Below, piece after piece: positions 16,340 to 25,074 of a DNA stretch of 40,037 bases (positions are counted from its first letter, which is position 1; each line of letters starts with the position of its first letter). The position numbers and the translations under genes are program-made. The stretch spans positions 5,001 to 45,037 of the forward strand of contig NZ_FNPT01000030.1 of the NCBI RefSeq assembly GCF_900107375.1. The letters are read 5' to 3'. The notes under the pieces were generated by a model that saw only the letters and a list, made by a program, of their open reading frames with translations, did no database searches and was not told the DNA's origin. This stretch comes from Lysobacter sp. yr284 (GTDB lineage: Bacteria > Pseudomonadota > Gammaproteobacteria > Xanthomonadales > Xanthomonadaceae).

Positions 16340-19300
16340 TCAGAACGCGGCGCGCACGTTCTGCGGCGGCTGCCACTGCTTGATGAAGGCCAGGCAGGCG
16401 TCGGCTTCCAGCGGCTTGGCCAGCCAGTAGCCCTGGATTTCGTCGCAGCCGTGCGCGCGCAGGAATTCCATCTGCTCTTCCAGCTCGACGCCTTCGGCGA
16501 CCACGTTCAGGCCCAGCGAGTGGGCCATGGTGATGACGGTGGTGGTGATGGCTTCGTCGTCGGGATCGCGGGTCAGGTCGCTGATGAATTCCTTGTCGAT
16601 CTTCAGCGTGTTGATCGGCAGGCGCTTGAGGTAGGCCAGCGACGAGTAGCCGGTGCCGAAGTCGTCCACCGCCAGCGCCACGCCGAGTTCGCGCAGCGCC
16701 TGCATGGTGTTGGAGGTATGCGCGGCGTTGGACATGACCACGCTTTCGGTCAGTTCCAGCTCCAGCCGCCACGGCGGGATGCCGCTTTCGCTGAGCGCGC
16801 GGGCGACCATCTTCGGCAGGTCGCCGCGCAGCAGCTGGATCGCCGAGACGTTGACCGACACCGACAGTTGGTCGAGCCCGTGCTGGCGCCACTGGCGCAG
16901 GCGGTTGCAGGCCTCGCGCATCGCCCACTCGCCGATCTCCAGGATCAGCCCGCTTTCCTCGGCCAGCGGGATGAACTGGGTCGGCGGGATGTTGCCGTAC
17001 TCGGCGCTCTGCCAGCGCAGCAGCGCTTCCACGCCGGTGATGCGCGCCTCCGGCAGCGACAGCCGCGGCTGGAACACCAGCCGCAGTTCGTTGCGGTCGA
17101 GCACCTTGCGCAGCGCCGCGGAAATCGTCGCGCGCTGGCGGATCTCGATGTCCATCGCCTCGGTGTAGCGCATGAAGGTGCGCCGGCCGGCGGCCTTGGC
17201 CTGGTACATCGCGGTGTCGGCGTGCTTGAGCAGGTCGGTCGGCACCTGGGCGTGGTCGGGATAGACGCTGATGCCGATCGACGGCGAGATCGCCACGTCG
17301 TGGCGCTCGTCGAAGTCCAGCGGCGACTCGAACGCCTTGATGATGCGCCGGGCCACCTCCTCGGCCTGCTCGGGCGTGTCCAGGTTCTCCAGCACCACGG
17401 TGAACTCGTCGCCGCCCAGGCGCGCGACGGTGTGTTCGGCGCCGACGGTTTCCTGCAGGCGCACCGCGGCCGCGCGCAGGATGCGGTCGCCGGCGGCGTG
17501 GCCGAGCGAGTCGTTGATGTCCTTGAACCGGTCCAGGTCGAGGAACAGCAGGGCGATGCGGTGGCCGTGGCGGCGCGCGCGCACGATCGCCCGCGACAGC
17601 CGCTCCGACAGCAGGGTGCGGTTGGGCAGGCTGGTGAGGGTGTCGTAGTTGGCCAGGTAGCGCAGTTCCTGCTCGGCGCGCTTCTGGTCGGTGATGTCGG
17701 TCAGCACCGCCACGTAATGGCCGCGCTGGCCGCTGCTGTCGAGCACGATGGACGCCTGCAGCCAGCACAGGAACTCGTTGCCGTCCTTGCGCTGCTGCCA
17801 GATCTCGCCCGACCAGCGGCCGCTGCGCTGCAGTTCGTCGCGCATGTCCGAATAGAACTCCGGATCGTGCTGGCGGCTGTCGAGCAGGCCGGTGGTCTGG
17901 CCGATGACCTCGCCCTCGGGATAGCCGGTCATGCGCGAGAACGCGGGGTTGATCGAGACGAACACGAAGTCGCGGTCGAACACCGCCACCGCCTCGGCCA
18001 TCGAGCGCAGCACTTCGCTGGCGATGCGGCGTTCGCGCTCGGCGCTGCGCACCGCGGTGACGTCGCGGCCGGTGCCGGCCACGCGCACCGGATGGCCTTC
18101 GCCGTCGCGCTCGACCACCCGGCCGCGCGCCCGCACCCAGCCCCAGTCGCCCTTGGGCGTGCGCATGCGGTGCTCGGACAGGAACAGCGCGGCGTCGCCC
18201 TTGAGGTGCTTGCGCAGCAGCTCGGCGACCCGCGGCAGGTCGTCGGGATGGATCTCGTGGTCGTCGGCGATGTCGGCCTGCACGCCGATCTCGGGCGATT
18301 GCGCGTTGTGGTCGTCCACGCGCATGCGGTGCAGTTCGCGGCGCTTGAGGTCGTAGTCCCAGAACTGTTCGCCCGACGCCCACAGCGCCAGCTTCAGGCG
18401 CTCCTCGCGTTCGCGGATCTGGGTGAAGTAGCCGCGTTCGCGCTGGCGCGTGCGGTGCCAGCGCCAGCCGAAGCTCAGCAGCAGGCCGAGCGCGGCCAGC
18501 GCCAGGGCGGCGATCGCCAGCGGGTGCCGCCACAGCGGCGGGTCGACGCCGACCGGGATGGTCAGTTCCTGGGTGTTCCAGACCCCGTCGCGGTTGGTCG
18601 ACTGGGCGCGGAACAGGTAGCGCCCCGGCGGCAGGCGGGTGTAGGTGATGTCCTGGCGCGGGCCGTTGTCGATCCAGTCGCGGTCGAACCCGTCCATGCG
18701 GTAGCGATAGCGGATGCCGCTGTTGGGGCCGAAGTCGAGCGCGCCGATGCGCAGGCGCAGGATGCCGGCGCCGTCGGGGATCTCCAGCTTGGACGACTGC
18801 CACAGCGCGCTGGAGCCGGCGCTGGTGTCCGAGCCGATCCAGGCGCCGAGCAGGCGCACCGGCGGGGTGTAGCGCGAGTCGGCGATGCGCGCCGGATCGA
18901 ACAGGTTGAGCCCGCGCACGCCGCCGAAGGCCAGGCGCCCGTCGGCCAGCGCGGCGACCGCGCCGGCGTTGAATTCCAGGTCCTGCAGGCCGTCGGCCAG
19001 GCCGTAGCGGCGCACCAGCGAGGCGCCCGGGTCGAAGCGCAGGATGCCGGTGTCGGTGCCCAGCCACAGCCGGCCGTCGGGCCGCTCGGCGATGGTGAAC
19101 ACCACCGGCACCGGGTGGTCGCCGAGCACTTCGGCCAGCGGGTGCTCGAAGCGGATGCGGCCGTCGCCGAATTCCACCACCCGGCTCAGCCCGGCCGGGG
19201 TGCCGACCCAGATCGAGCCGTCGGCGGACTGGTGCAGCGCGCGCACCACGTTGCCGGGCAGGCTGTCGGCCTGGTCGGTGATGTGGCGGTAGTGGCGCAG

Positions 19301-20947
19301 GTAGCCGGTCTTGGGGTCGAGCAGGTCCAGGCCGTCGCCGGTGCCGAACCAGATGCGGCCGTTGCGGTCTTCCAGGATCGCGTTGACGCGCGGATGGCTC
19401 AGGCCCTTGGGATCGCCCTCGCGGTAGGCGTAGCGCACCAGCACGCCGCTGTCGGGCAGGTAGTGCAGCGCGCCGATGTCGTCGCTGCCCAGCCACAGGC
19501 TGCCGTCGCGGGCGAAGCGCAGGCTGCGCAGGGCGGCGTCCTTGTAGCCGCGCAGGTCGACCGGCTCGATCCGGCCGGTGCCCGGGTCCAGCCGCAGCAG
19601 GCCGCCGGAGGTGGCCAGCCACAATCGGCCCGGCGGCGCCGGCTTGGGCGCGGCTTCGGCGGCAGCGGCGGCCTGGACGGCGGCGCCGGCGGGCCCGGTT
19701 TCGGGCTGGCGCGCGATCGCCGCGACCTGGCGGGCGTTCGCCGGCAGCAGCGAGGTCATGTCCTGGAAGCGGTCGCCGGAGAGGTCGTAGCGGCGCAGGT
19801 GGGCGTTGTCGGTGCCGATCCAGATCGCGCCGCTGTCGTCCTGGGCCAGGGCGCGGATGCTGGCGTCGGCGGCGGCGCGGTCCGGGCGCGCGTCTTCCAG
19901 GTCGAGCACATAGCTGAAACGGGTGCCGCGCGGATCGGCCACGGCCACACCGCGGAACACGCCGCCGGCCCACAACAGGCCGCCGTGGTCGATCATCAGC
20001 GCATCGACGGTGTCTTCCGGCAGGCTCGCCTCGACCCCGGGCTCGGCGTGGACGCGCTGGCTGTGGCCGGTCTGCGGGTCGTAGCGGTACAGGCCGGTGC
20101 CGAAGCCGGCGATCCACAGCCGGTGGTCGGGCGCCTCGGCCAGGGCGCGCGCGTCGCGCAGGCCGGCCAGGGCCTCGTCTTCGATCTTGACCAGCACGCC
20201 GGTACGGCCGTCGAGCCGGTACAGGCCGTCGCCGGCGCCGGCCCAGAGCACGCCGCGGCGGTCGATCAGCACGCTGCGCAGCGCGATCGCCGCGCCGATG
20301 CGCTCGACCCGGCCGTCGACGCGGATGCGGTGCAGGCCGGCGGCGCTGGCGAACCAGGCGCTGCCGTCGCGGCCCTCGGCCAAGCCCTGCCACGGCGCCG
20401 GGCGGGTGGCTTCGCCGGGCAGGGCCAGCAGCAGCTCGCGCGTGCCGGTCTGCGGGTCCAGCCGCTCCAGCCCGGCGAGGGTGCCGATCAGCACCTGCTC
20501 GCGCCACGGCAGCAGCGACACCACCTGGCGCCCGGCCTGCGACTCCGGCGCGCCGTAGCGGTGGATGCTGCCGCTGGCCAGGTCCAGCCGCGCCAGGTAT
20601 TCCGAATGCGTGCCGACCCACAGCGCGCGCTGGCCGTCCAGCGCCAGCGCGGTGATGTAGCTGTCGGGCAGGCTGGCCGGGTCGCGCGGATCGTGGCGGT
20701 AGGCGAGGTAGCGCTGGCCGTCGTAGCGGTGCAGGCCGCCCTGGGTGCCGACCCAGACGAAGCCGTGCGCGTCCTGGGCGAAGGCGGTGACCGAGTTCTG
20801 GCTCAGGCCCAGCTCGCTGCCCAGGCGCGAGAAGTAGAAATCGCGCGTCGCCGCCGCCACGCGCTGCGGCCACGCCGCCGCGCACGACAGCAGGGCGATC
20901 AAGACGGCGGTCAGCAGGGCGGCGGGGGACGAGGGACGCACGGACAC
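16340..20947 (-). CDS. Beta-propeller/PAS/GGDEF/EAL c-di-GMP signalling protein
   Basis: This 1535-residue membrane protein should both make and break cyclic di-GMP. A hydrophobic signal segment (about 8-27) precedes a periplasmic beta-propeller of Reg_prop repeats, with recurring patterns such as GFVWVGTQGGLHRYDG and GRIWFGTGDGLDLLD, then a Y_Y_Y domain. A transmembrane helix lies at about 805-827, followed by two PAS domains (about 850-1095). The cyclase motif GGDEF (1178-1182) and the phosphodiesterase motif EAL (1307-1309, in EALLRW) are both intact. The RxxD inhibitory site five residues before GGDEF is absent (GAEH). GTG at 20947 is chosen because the signal peptide follows and an apparent promoter lies just upstream; GTG at 20941 is an alternative. 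The ligand is unknown, and it stands alone between the fluopsin operon and ygfB-like. Confidence 0.9.
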   Translation of the reverse strand: MSVRPSSPAALLTAVLIALLSCAAAWPQRVAAATRDFYFSRLGSELGLSQNSVTAFAQDAHGFVWVGTQGGLHRYDGQRYLAYRHDPRDPASLPDSYITALALDGQRALWVGTHSEYLARLDLASGSIHRYGAPESQAGRQVVSLLPWREQVLIGTLAGLERLDPQTGTRELLLALPGEATRPAPWQGLAEGRDGSAWFASAAGLHRIRVDGRVERIGAAIALRSVLIDRRGVLWAGAGDGLYRLDGRTGVLVKIEDEALAGLRDARALAEAPDHRLWIAGFGTGLYRYDPQTGHSQRVHAEPGVEASLPEDTVDALMIDHGGLLWAGGVFRGVAVADPRGTRFSYVLDLEDARPDRAAADASIRALAQDDSGAIWIGTDNAHLRRYDLSGDRFQDMTSLLPANARQVAAIARQPETGPAGAAVQAAAAAEAAPKPAPPGRLWLATSGGLLRLDPGTGRIEPVDLRGYKDAALRSLRFARDGSLWLGSDDIGALHYLPDSGVLVRYAYREGDPKGLSHPRVNAILEDRNGRIWFGTGDGLDLLDPKTGYLRHYRHITDQADSLPGNVVRALHQSADGSIWVGTPAGLSRVVEFGDGRIRFEHPLAEVLGDHPVPVVFTIAERPDGRLWLGTDTGILRFDPGASLVRRYGLADGLQDLEFNAGAVAALADGRLAFGGVRGLNLFDPARIADSRYTPPVRLLGAWIGSDTSAGSSALWQSSKLEIPDGAGILRLRIGALDFGPNSGIRYRYRMDGFDRDWIDNGPRQDITYTRLPPGRYLFRAQSTNRDGVWNTQELTIPVGVDPPLWRHPLAIAALALAALGLLLSFGWRWHRTRQRERGYFTQIREREERLKLALWASGEQFWDYDLKRRELHRMRVDDHNAQSPEIGVQADIADDHEIHPDDLPRVAELLRKHLKGDAALFLSEHRMRTPKGDWGWVRARGRVVERDGEGHPVRVAGTGRDVTAVRSAERERRIASEVLRSMAEAVAVFDRDFVFVSINPAFSRMTGYPEGEVIGQTTGLLDSRQHDPEFYSDMRDELQRSGRWSGEIWQQRKDGNEFLCWLQASIVLDSSGQRGHYVAVLTDITDQKRAEQELRYLANYDTLTSLPNRTLLSERLSRAIVRARRHGHRIALLFLDLDRFKDINDSLGHAAGDRILRAAAVRLQETVGAEHTVARLGGDEFTVVLENLDTPEQAEEVARRIIKAFESPLDFDERHDVAISPSIGISVYPDHAQVPTDLLKHADTAMYQAKAAGRRTFMRYTEAMDIEIRQRATISAALRKVLDRNELRLVFQPRLSLPEARITGVEALLRWQSAEYGNIPPTQFIPLAEESGLILEIGEWAMREACNRLRQWRQHGLDQLSVSVNVSAIQLLRGDLPKMVARALSESGIPPWRLELELTESVVMSNAAHTSNTMQALRELGVALAVDDFGTGYSSLAYLKRLPINTLKIDKEFISDLTRDPDDEAITTTVITMAHSLGLNVVAEGVELEEQMEFLRAHGCDEIQGYWLAKPLEADACLAFIKQWQPPQNVRAAF

Positions 20948-20972
20948 CGTGGCGCAGGCACGCAAGAGCCGC

Positions 20973-21002
20973 AGTGTAGGCAGGCGCCGATGGCGGCAAC
21001 AA
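20973..21002 (-). promoter_or_regulatory. Candidate sigma-70 promoter of the c-di-GMP protein
   Basis: Minus strand: -35 TTGTTG (21002-20997), 18-bp spacer, -10 TACACT (20978-20973), 25 bases before the GTG at 20947. This would leave a short leader. Confidence 0.5.
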
Positions 21003-21152
21003 GCACTTGCGCGGCCCGGTCGTGCTGCGCCGGCGCAACCGCGCGCGAAACCGTGCGCTGGCGCGGCTGCGGCGAGGCCGGTGTGTAGGCCGCGTGAGGG
21101 CCGGCGCGGCAAGCCGCGCGCGCGCTAAACTGCCCGCAATCCCCCTGATGGC

Positions 21153-21707
21153 GTGCCCGTGCCCGCGAATTCCCTTCCCCTGTTGTCCGAGGTCGAGGCC
21201 GAGAGCCTGGCCCTGACCCTGAGCACTTCGGCCGCCGAACTGCACGGCGCGCTGTGCGGCTGGCTCGCCGGCGGCGGCGCCGACGTGCGCGAATGGCCGG
21301 CGCGCGTGCTCGCCGACCCGTCCGCCGCGACCCCGGCCGCCGGCGGCGCGCTCGACCGCCTGCGCGTGGCCACGGTCGCGCAGATCGGCGACGCCGAATT
21401 CGGCTTCGAACTGCTGCTGCCCGACGCCCAGGCCTCGCTCAGCGAGCGCAGCGGCGCGCTGTTCGACTGGTGCCGCGGCTTCCTCGGCGGCTTCGGCCTG
21501 GCCGCGGGCGCGGCGCCGAACCTGTCGGAGGAAAGCCGCGAGGCGCTCGGCGACCTGGCCAAGTTCGCCGCCACCGCGCCGCAGGAAGAGGGCGACGAAG
21601 AAGACGAGGAAGCGCTGGCGGAACTGGAGGAATTCGTCCGCGTCGCCGCGCTCGGCCTGCACGGCGACGTGGCCCTGGCCGCGCGCCACCGCCAGCGGCT
21701 GAACTGA
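21153..21707 (+). CDS. UPF0149 family protein (YgfB-like)
   Basis: This 184-residue protein belongs to the UPF0149/YgfB family. Visible family features are the helical start LSTSAAELHGALCGWLAGGG and, near residue 105, the segment FDWCRGFLGGFGL, followed by an acidic stretch (EEGDEEDEEALAELEEF). In many gammaproteobacteria this gene lies between zapA and pepP. The GTG at 21153 is taken as start; a GTG two codons later is possible and neither has a clear ribosome binding site. Its stop is immediately followed by the pepP start at 21709, so the two are co-translated. Biochemical function is not known for this copy; YgfB has been linked to regulation of antibiotic resistance in Pseudomonas. Confidence 0.9.
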   Translation: MPVPANSLPLLSEVEAESLALTLSTSAAELHGALCGWLAGGGADVREWPARVLADPSAATPAAGGALDRLRVATVAQIGDAEFGFELLLPDAQASLSERSGALFDWCRGFLGGFGLAAGAAPNLSEESREALGDLAKFAATAPQEEGDEEDEEALAELEEFVRVAALGLHGDVALAARHRQRLN

Positions 21708-21708
21708 G

Positions 21709-23043
21709 ATGCTGGCGGCGCTGACCATGCCGGCCAAGGCGTACGCGCGCCGGCGCCGGCAGCTGATGGAAATGGCCGGCCCCGACGCGATCGTGGTGGT
21801 GCCGTCCGCGCACGAACTGATCCGCAGCCGCGACACCCACTACCCGTTCCGCCAGGACTCCGACCTGAGCTATCTCAGCGGCTTCCCCGAGCCCGAGTCG
21901 GTGCTGGTGCTGGTGCCGGGGCGCGCGCACGGCGAAGTGCTGCTGTTCTGCCGCGAGCGCGACCGCGAGCGCGAAGCCTGGGACGGGCCGCGCTACGGCC
22001 CGGAGGACGCGGTCGAGGCGTTCGGCCTGGACGACGCGTATCCGATCACCGACCTCGACGACATCCTGCCCGGGCTGCTGGAAGGCCGCTCGCGGGTGTA
22101 CTACCACTTCGGCCGCGACGCCGAGTTCGACCTCAAACTGATCGGCTGGCTCAACCGGGTGCGGGCGATGGTGCGCCACGGTGCGCAGCCGCCGCACGAA
22201 TTCCTGGAGTTGGGCCACCTGCTCGACGAACTGCGGCTGTTCAAGGACCGCGACGAACTGCGCTTCATGCAGCGCGCCGCCGACATCAGCGTGCTCGCCC
22301 ACGAGGCGGCGATGCGCGCGGCGCGGCCGGGCGTGCACGAATACGAACTGCAGGCGGAGATCGAATGCGTGTTCCGCCGGCACGAGGCCGAATCCGCCTA
22401 CGGCAGCATCGTCGGCGCCGGCGCCAACGCCTGCGTGCTGCACTACCGCGCCAACAGCGCCCAGGCCCGCGACGGCGACATGATCCTGATCGACGCCGGC
22501 GCCGAATATCGCGGCTACGCCGCCGACATCACCCGCACCTTTCCGGTCAACGGCCGCTTCAGCGCCGAACAGCGCGCGCTGCACGATTTGGTCGGCGCGG
22601 CCCAGGCCGCGGCGCTGGCGCAGGCGCGGCCGGGCCTGGCGTACGAAGCCGGGCACCTGGCCGCGGTCGAGACCCTGACCGAAGGCCTGCTGCGGCTGGG
22701 CCTGCTCAAGGGCAGCCTGGAACGCAACCTCGCCGACGGCGGCTACAAGCGGTTCTACCGGCACAAGACCGGGCATTGGCTGGGCATGGACGTGCACGAC
22801 GTCGGCGAATACCGCATCGACGGCGAATCGCGCCTGCTCGAGCCGGGCATGGCGTTCACCATCGAACCGGGCCTGTACGTCGCGCCCGACGACAGCACGG
22901 TGGAGCCGCGCTGGCGCGGCATCGGCATCCGCACCGAGGACGACGTGGCGATCACCAAGGACGGCCACGAAGTGCTGACCGCGCGGCTCGCGCGCAGCGC
23001 CGACGAGATCGAAGCGCTGATGGCGCAGCGGCGCGCGGCGTAG
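21709..23043 (+). CDS. pepP: Xaa-Pro aminopeptidase
   Basis: This 444-residue M24B metallopeptidase removes an N-terminal residue next to proline. The N-terminal creatinase-like domain (YPFRQDSDLSYLSGFPEPES) is followed by the pita-bread catalytic domain. Dimanganese ligands are visible in DAGAEYRGYAADITR (two Asp), GHWLGMDVHDVG (His), FTIEPGLYV (Glu) and IRTEDDV (Glu), and HYRANSAQ carries the conserved His. Length equals the E. coli enzyme (441). The ATG at 21709 abuts the ygfB-like stop; the internal ATG of MPAKAYARRR is an alternative. In E. coli ubiH follows pepP; here a repeat cluster and a LysR gene follow, so the conserved order also ends on this side. Confidence 0.95.
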   Translation: MLAALTMPAKAYARRRRQLMEMAGPDAIVVVPSAHELIRSRDTHYPFRQDSDLSYLSGFPEPESVLVLVPGRAHGEVLLFCRERDREREAWDGPRYGPEDAVEAFGLDDAYPITDLDDILPGLLEGRSRVYYHFGRDAEFDLKLIGWLNRVRAMVRHGAQPPHEFLELGHLLDELRLFKDRDELRFMQRAADISVLAHEAAMRAARPGVHEYELQAEIECVFRRHEAESAYGSIVGAGANACVLHYRANSAQARDGDMILIDAGAEYRGYAADITRTFPVNGRFSAEQRALHDLVGAAQAAALAQARPGLAYEAGHLAAVETLTEGLLRLGLLKGSLERNLADGGYKRFYRHKTGHWLGMDVHDVGEYRIDGESRLLEPGMAFTIEPGLYVAPDDSTVEPRWRGIGIRTEDDVAITKDGHEVLTARLARSADEIEALMAQRRAA

Positions 23044-23090
23044 GCTTGAGGCGGCGCGGGCGTACGACGAGCCGCGCACGCCCCATCGTC

Positions 23091-23173
23091 GTCATGCCCG
23101 CGCGGGCGGGCATCCAGGGCTTCATCCATGCATGGCTCTGAAGTTTCCGGATCCCCGCTTTCGCGGGGATGAC
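23091..23173. repeat. Palindromic repeat, family C (copy 1)
   Basis: Outer units gtcatgcccgcgcgggcggg and ccccgctttcgcggggatga face each other across a central segment with ccatgcatgg. This is the widespread proteobacterial repeat carrying GTCATTCCCGCGAAAGCGGG-like ends. A half copy is present at 39853. Confidence 0.75.
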
Positions 23174-23200
23174 GTCCCGCGAAAGCCGCAAGGAAACCCC

Positions 23201-23297
23201 TGTAGGAGCGGCGCAAGCCGCGACCGCGACAACGCAGCTGCGCCGCAAGCTTCGCCGCGAGCGAGGTGGCGCGGTCGCGGCTTGCGCCGCTCCTACC
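23201..23297. repeat. Palindromic repeat, family A (copy 3)
   Basis: Left arm tgtaggagcggcgcaagccg and right arm cggcttgcgccgctccta enclose a loop of about 40 bases. It directly follows the family C element, between pepP and the convergent LysR gene. Confidence 0.85.
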
Positions 23298-23309
23298 GGG
23301 CAAGCCCGG

Positions 23310-24206
23310 TCATTCGCGCGGGCCCAAGGTGTCCATCACCAGCTCGACGAAGCGGCTCAGCTTCGGCAGCGGTTGGCGGTCGCGCGGATACAGCAGATGC
23401 ACCGGCCGCGGCGGCGGCAGGTCGTCTTGGAACAAGGCCACCAGGCGGCCGGCGGCGATGTCGTCGGCCAGCAGCACTTCGGGTTGCAGCACGATCCCGC
23501 AGCCGTCCAGCGCCGCGCGCCGCAGCGCTTCGCCGTGGTTGGAGGCGAAACGCCCGTGCAGGCGCAGCGCCTCGCCGCCGAGGCTGGCGAAGCGCCAGCC
23601 GGCGTTGGGATGCCACAGCAGATGGTTGAGGCAGCTGTGCCGGACCAGTTCGGCCGGGCTCGCCGGCGTGCCGCGCTCGCGCAGGTAGGACGGCGCCGCG
23701 CACACCATCATCCGGTACGGCCGCAGCGGCCGCGCCACTAGGTGGTCGGAATCGGGCAGCGGGCCGATCCGGATCGCGGCGTCGTAGCCCTCGGCGATCA
23801 GGTCGGTGGTGCGGTCCTCCAGGGCGAGGTCGATGCTGACGTCGGGGTAGGCGCGCAGGTAGGCCGTCGCCAGCGGCGCGACCGCGGCCGTGCCCAAGGT
23901 CAGCGGCGCGCTGACCCGCAGGTGTCCGCGCGGGCGCGCGCCGTCGCCGAGGCGTTCGGTCACGGTCTCGGCGCGGCGCACCTGCTCCAGCACTTGCCGC
24001 GCCTCGGCCAGGAACGCGGCGCCGGCCTCGGTCAGGCGCTGCTTGCGGGTGTCGCGTTGCAGCAGCCGCGCGCCGAGGCGTTCTTCGAGCTGGCGCACGT
24101 GCTTGCCGACCATCACCGCCGACAGCCGTTGCGCCTGCGCGGCGGCGGCGAAGCTGCCGGTGTCGGCGACCGAGACGAACACCGCCATCGCGCGCAGCAG
24201 GTCCAT
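23310..24206 (-). CDS. LysR-family transcriptional regulator
   Basis: This 298-residue protein has an N-terminal winged helix-turn-helix (MDLLRAMAVFVSVADTGSF, then AQAQRLSAVMVGKHVRQLE) and a C-terminal periplasmic-binding-protein-like sensor domain (from about residue 90, beginning GHLRVSAPLTLG). The subfamily pattern RVSAP, EGYDAAIRIG and PEVLLADDIAAGRL is typical of small LysR proteins that control a divergent oxidoreductase. The ATG at 24206 gives the standard start MDLLRAM; the longer frame adds residues with no similarity. It is divergent from a dehydrogenase-like gene 101 bases away, and a dyad lies between them. The effector is unknown. Confidence 0.93.
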   Translation of the reverse strand: MDLLRAMAVFVSVADTGSFAAAAQAQRLSAVMVGKHVRQLEERLGARLLQRDTRKQRLTEAGAAFLAEARQVLEQVRRAETVTERLGDGARPRGHLRVSAPLTLGTAAVAPLATAYLRAYPDVSIDLALEDRTTDLIAEGYDAAIRIGPLPDSDHLVARPLRPYRMMVCAAPSYLRERGTPASPAELVRHSCLNHLLWHPNAGWRFASLGGEALRLHGRFASNHGEALRRAALDGCGIVLQPEVLLADDIAAGRLVALFQDDLPPPRPVHLLYPRDRQPLPKLSRFVELVMDTLGPRE

Positions 24207-24233
24207 GGCTAACTCAGGGTTAGGGGAGCGCGA

Positions 24234-24247
24234 AATGCTAGCGCATT
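24234..24247. promoter_or_regulatory. Candidate LysR operator dyad
   Basis: AATGC-tagc-GCATT lies in the 101-base divergent gap between the LysR gene and the dehydrogenase-like gene, about midway. LysR sites are interrupted dyads of this size, often with a T-N11-A core. The assignment rests on position and symmetry only. Confidence 0.4.
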
Positions 24248-24307
24248 CACCGTGCACGCCCCGGCGCGCAGACTGGACGCCTGTTCTCCCACCCGGACGT
24301 TTCCCCC

Positions 24308-24904
24308 ATGAAGATCCTGCTCGTCGGCGCCAGCGGCACCCTCGGCCGCGCCATCGCCCAGACCCTGTCCCACCACGAAATCCTCGCCGCCGGCCGCAGC
24401 AGCGCGCAGTACCCGGTCGACATCACCGACGACGCCAGCGTCGAGGCGCTGCTGCGCAAGACCGGCAAGCTCGACGCCATCGTCTCCGCCGCCGGCGCGT
24501 TGCACTTCGGCCCGCTGAGCGAGATGAAACCGGCCGACTTCGCCATCGGCCTCAACGACAAGCTGCTCGGCCAGGTGCGGCTGGCGTTGCTGGGCCAGCA
24601 TCACCTCTTTGATGGCGGCTCGATCACCCTGACCACCGGCATCGTTTCGGCCGAGCCGATCCGCGCCGGCGCCAACGCCAGCGCGGTCAACCGCGCGATC
24701 GAGGGTTTCGTCGCCGGCGCCGCCTGCGAACTGCCGCGCGGCCTGCGCATCAACGCGGTGAGCCCGAGCGTGCTGACCGAATCGATGGACGCTTACGGCG
24801 CGTTCTTCCCCGGTTTCGAGCCGGTGCCGGCCGCGCGCGCGGCGCTGGCGTACCGGCGCAGCGTCGAGGGCGTGCAGAGCGGGCGGACGTTCGAGGTCTG
24901 GTAA
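24308..24904 (+). CDS. Short-chain dehydrogenase-like protein lacking the Tyr-Lys pair
   Basis: This 198-residue protein has a Rossmann fold with the nucleotide loop LLVGASGTLGRAIA at residues 4-17, SAAGALHFGP in place of the usual NNAG region, and the C-terminal RINAVSPSVLTESM. Where SDR enzymes carry YxxxK it reads GANASAVNRAIEGF, with neither Tyr nor Lys in register, so ordinary SDR catalysis is doubtful. A known group of small bacterial short-chain-dehydrogenase-annotated proteins shares this change and often lies divergent from a LysR gene, as here. ATG at 24308. Function unknown: reductase with different chemistry, or an NAD(P)-binding sensor. Confidence 0.85.
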   Translation: MKILLVGASGTLGRAIAQTLSHHEILAAGRSSAQYPVDITDDASVEALLRKTGKLDAIVSAAGALHFGPLSEMKPADFAIGLNDKLLGQVRLALLGQHHLFDGGSITLTTGIVSAEPIRAGANASAVNRAIEGFVAGAACELPRGLRINAVSPSVLTESMDAYGAFFPGFEPVPAARAALAYRRSVEGVQSGRTFEVW

Positions 24905-24957
24905 GGCGGGTCGGAGAGCGGGAGGGCTGAGATCAGGGCCCGACTGCGTTTGCTTGA

Positions 24958-25042
24958 GTGGGAGGGCCTTCAGGCCCGACGCTTTTCGGCCGGGTCGCCG
25001 CGATCCGGAACAAGAGCGTCGGGCCTGAAGGCCCTCCCACAA
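24958..25042. repeat. Palindromic repeat, family B (copy 2)
   Basis: Arms gtgggagggccttcaggcccga and its complement (gtcgggcctgaaggccctcccac) enclose gcttttcggccgggtcgccg. It lies between the dehydrogenase-like gene and the convergent SnoaL-like gene. Confidence 0.85.
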
Positions 25043-25074
25043 GAGCGGACGCCTGCCTGCGAGGACCGAAGCGC

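Noticed and set aside
16451-21088. Very long plus-strand open frame antisense to the c-di-GMP protein
   Set aside because: It is a shadow of the GC-rich minus-strand gene, Val/Gln/Arg-rich with no domain; the minus strand shows GGDEF, EAL and PAS motifs.
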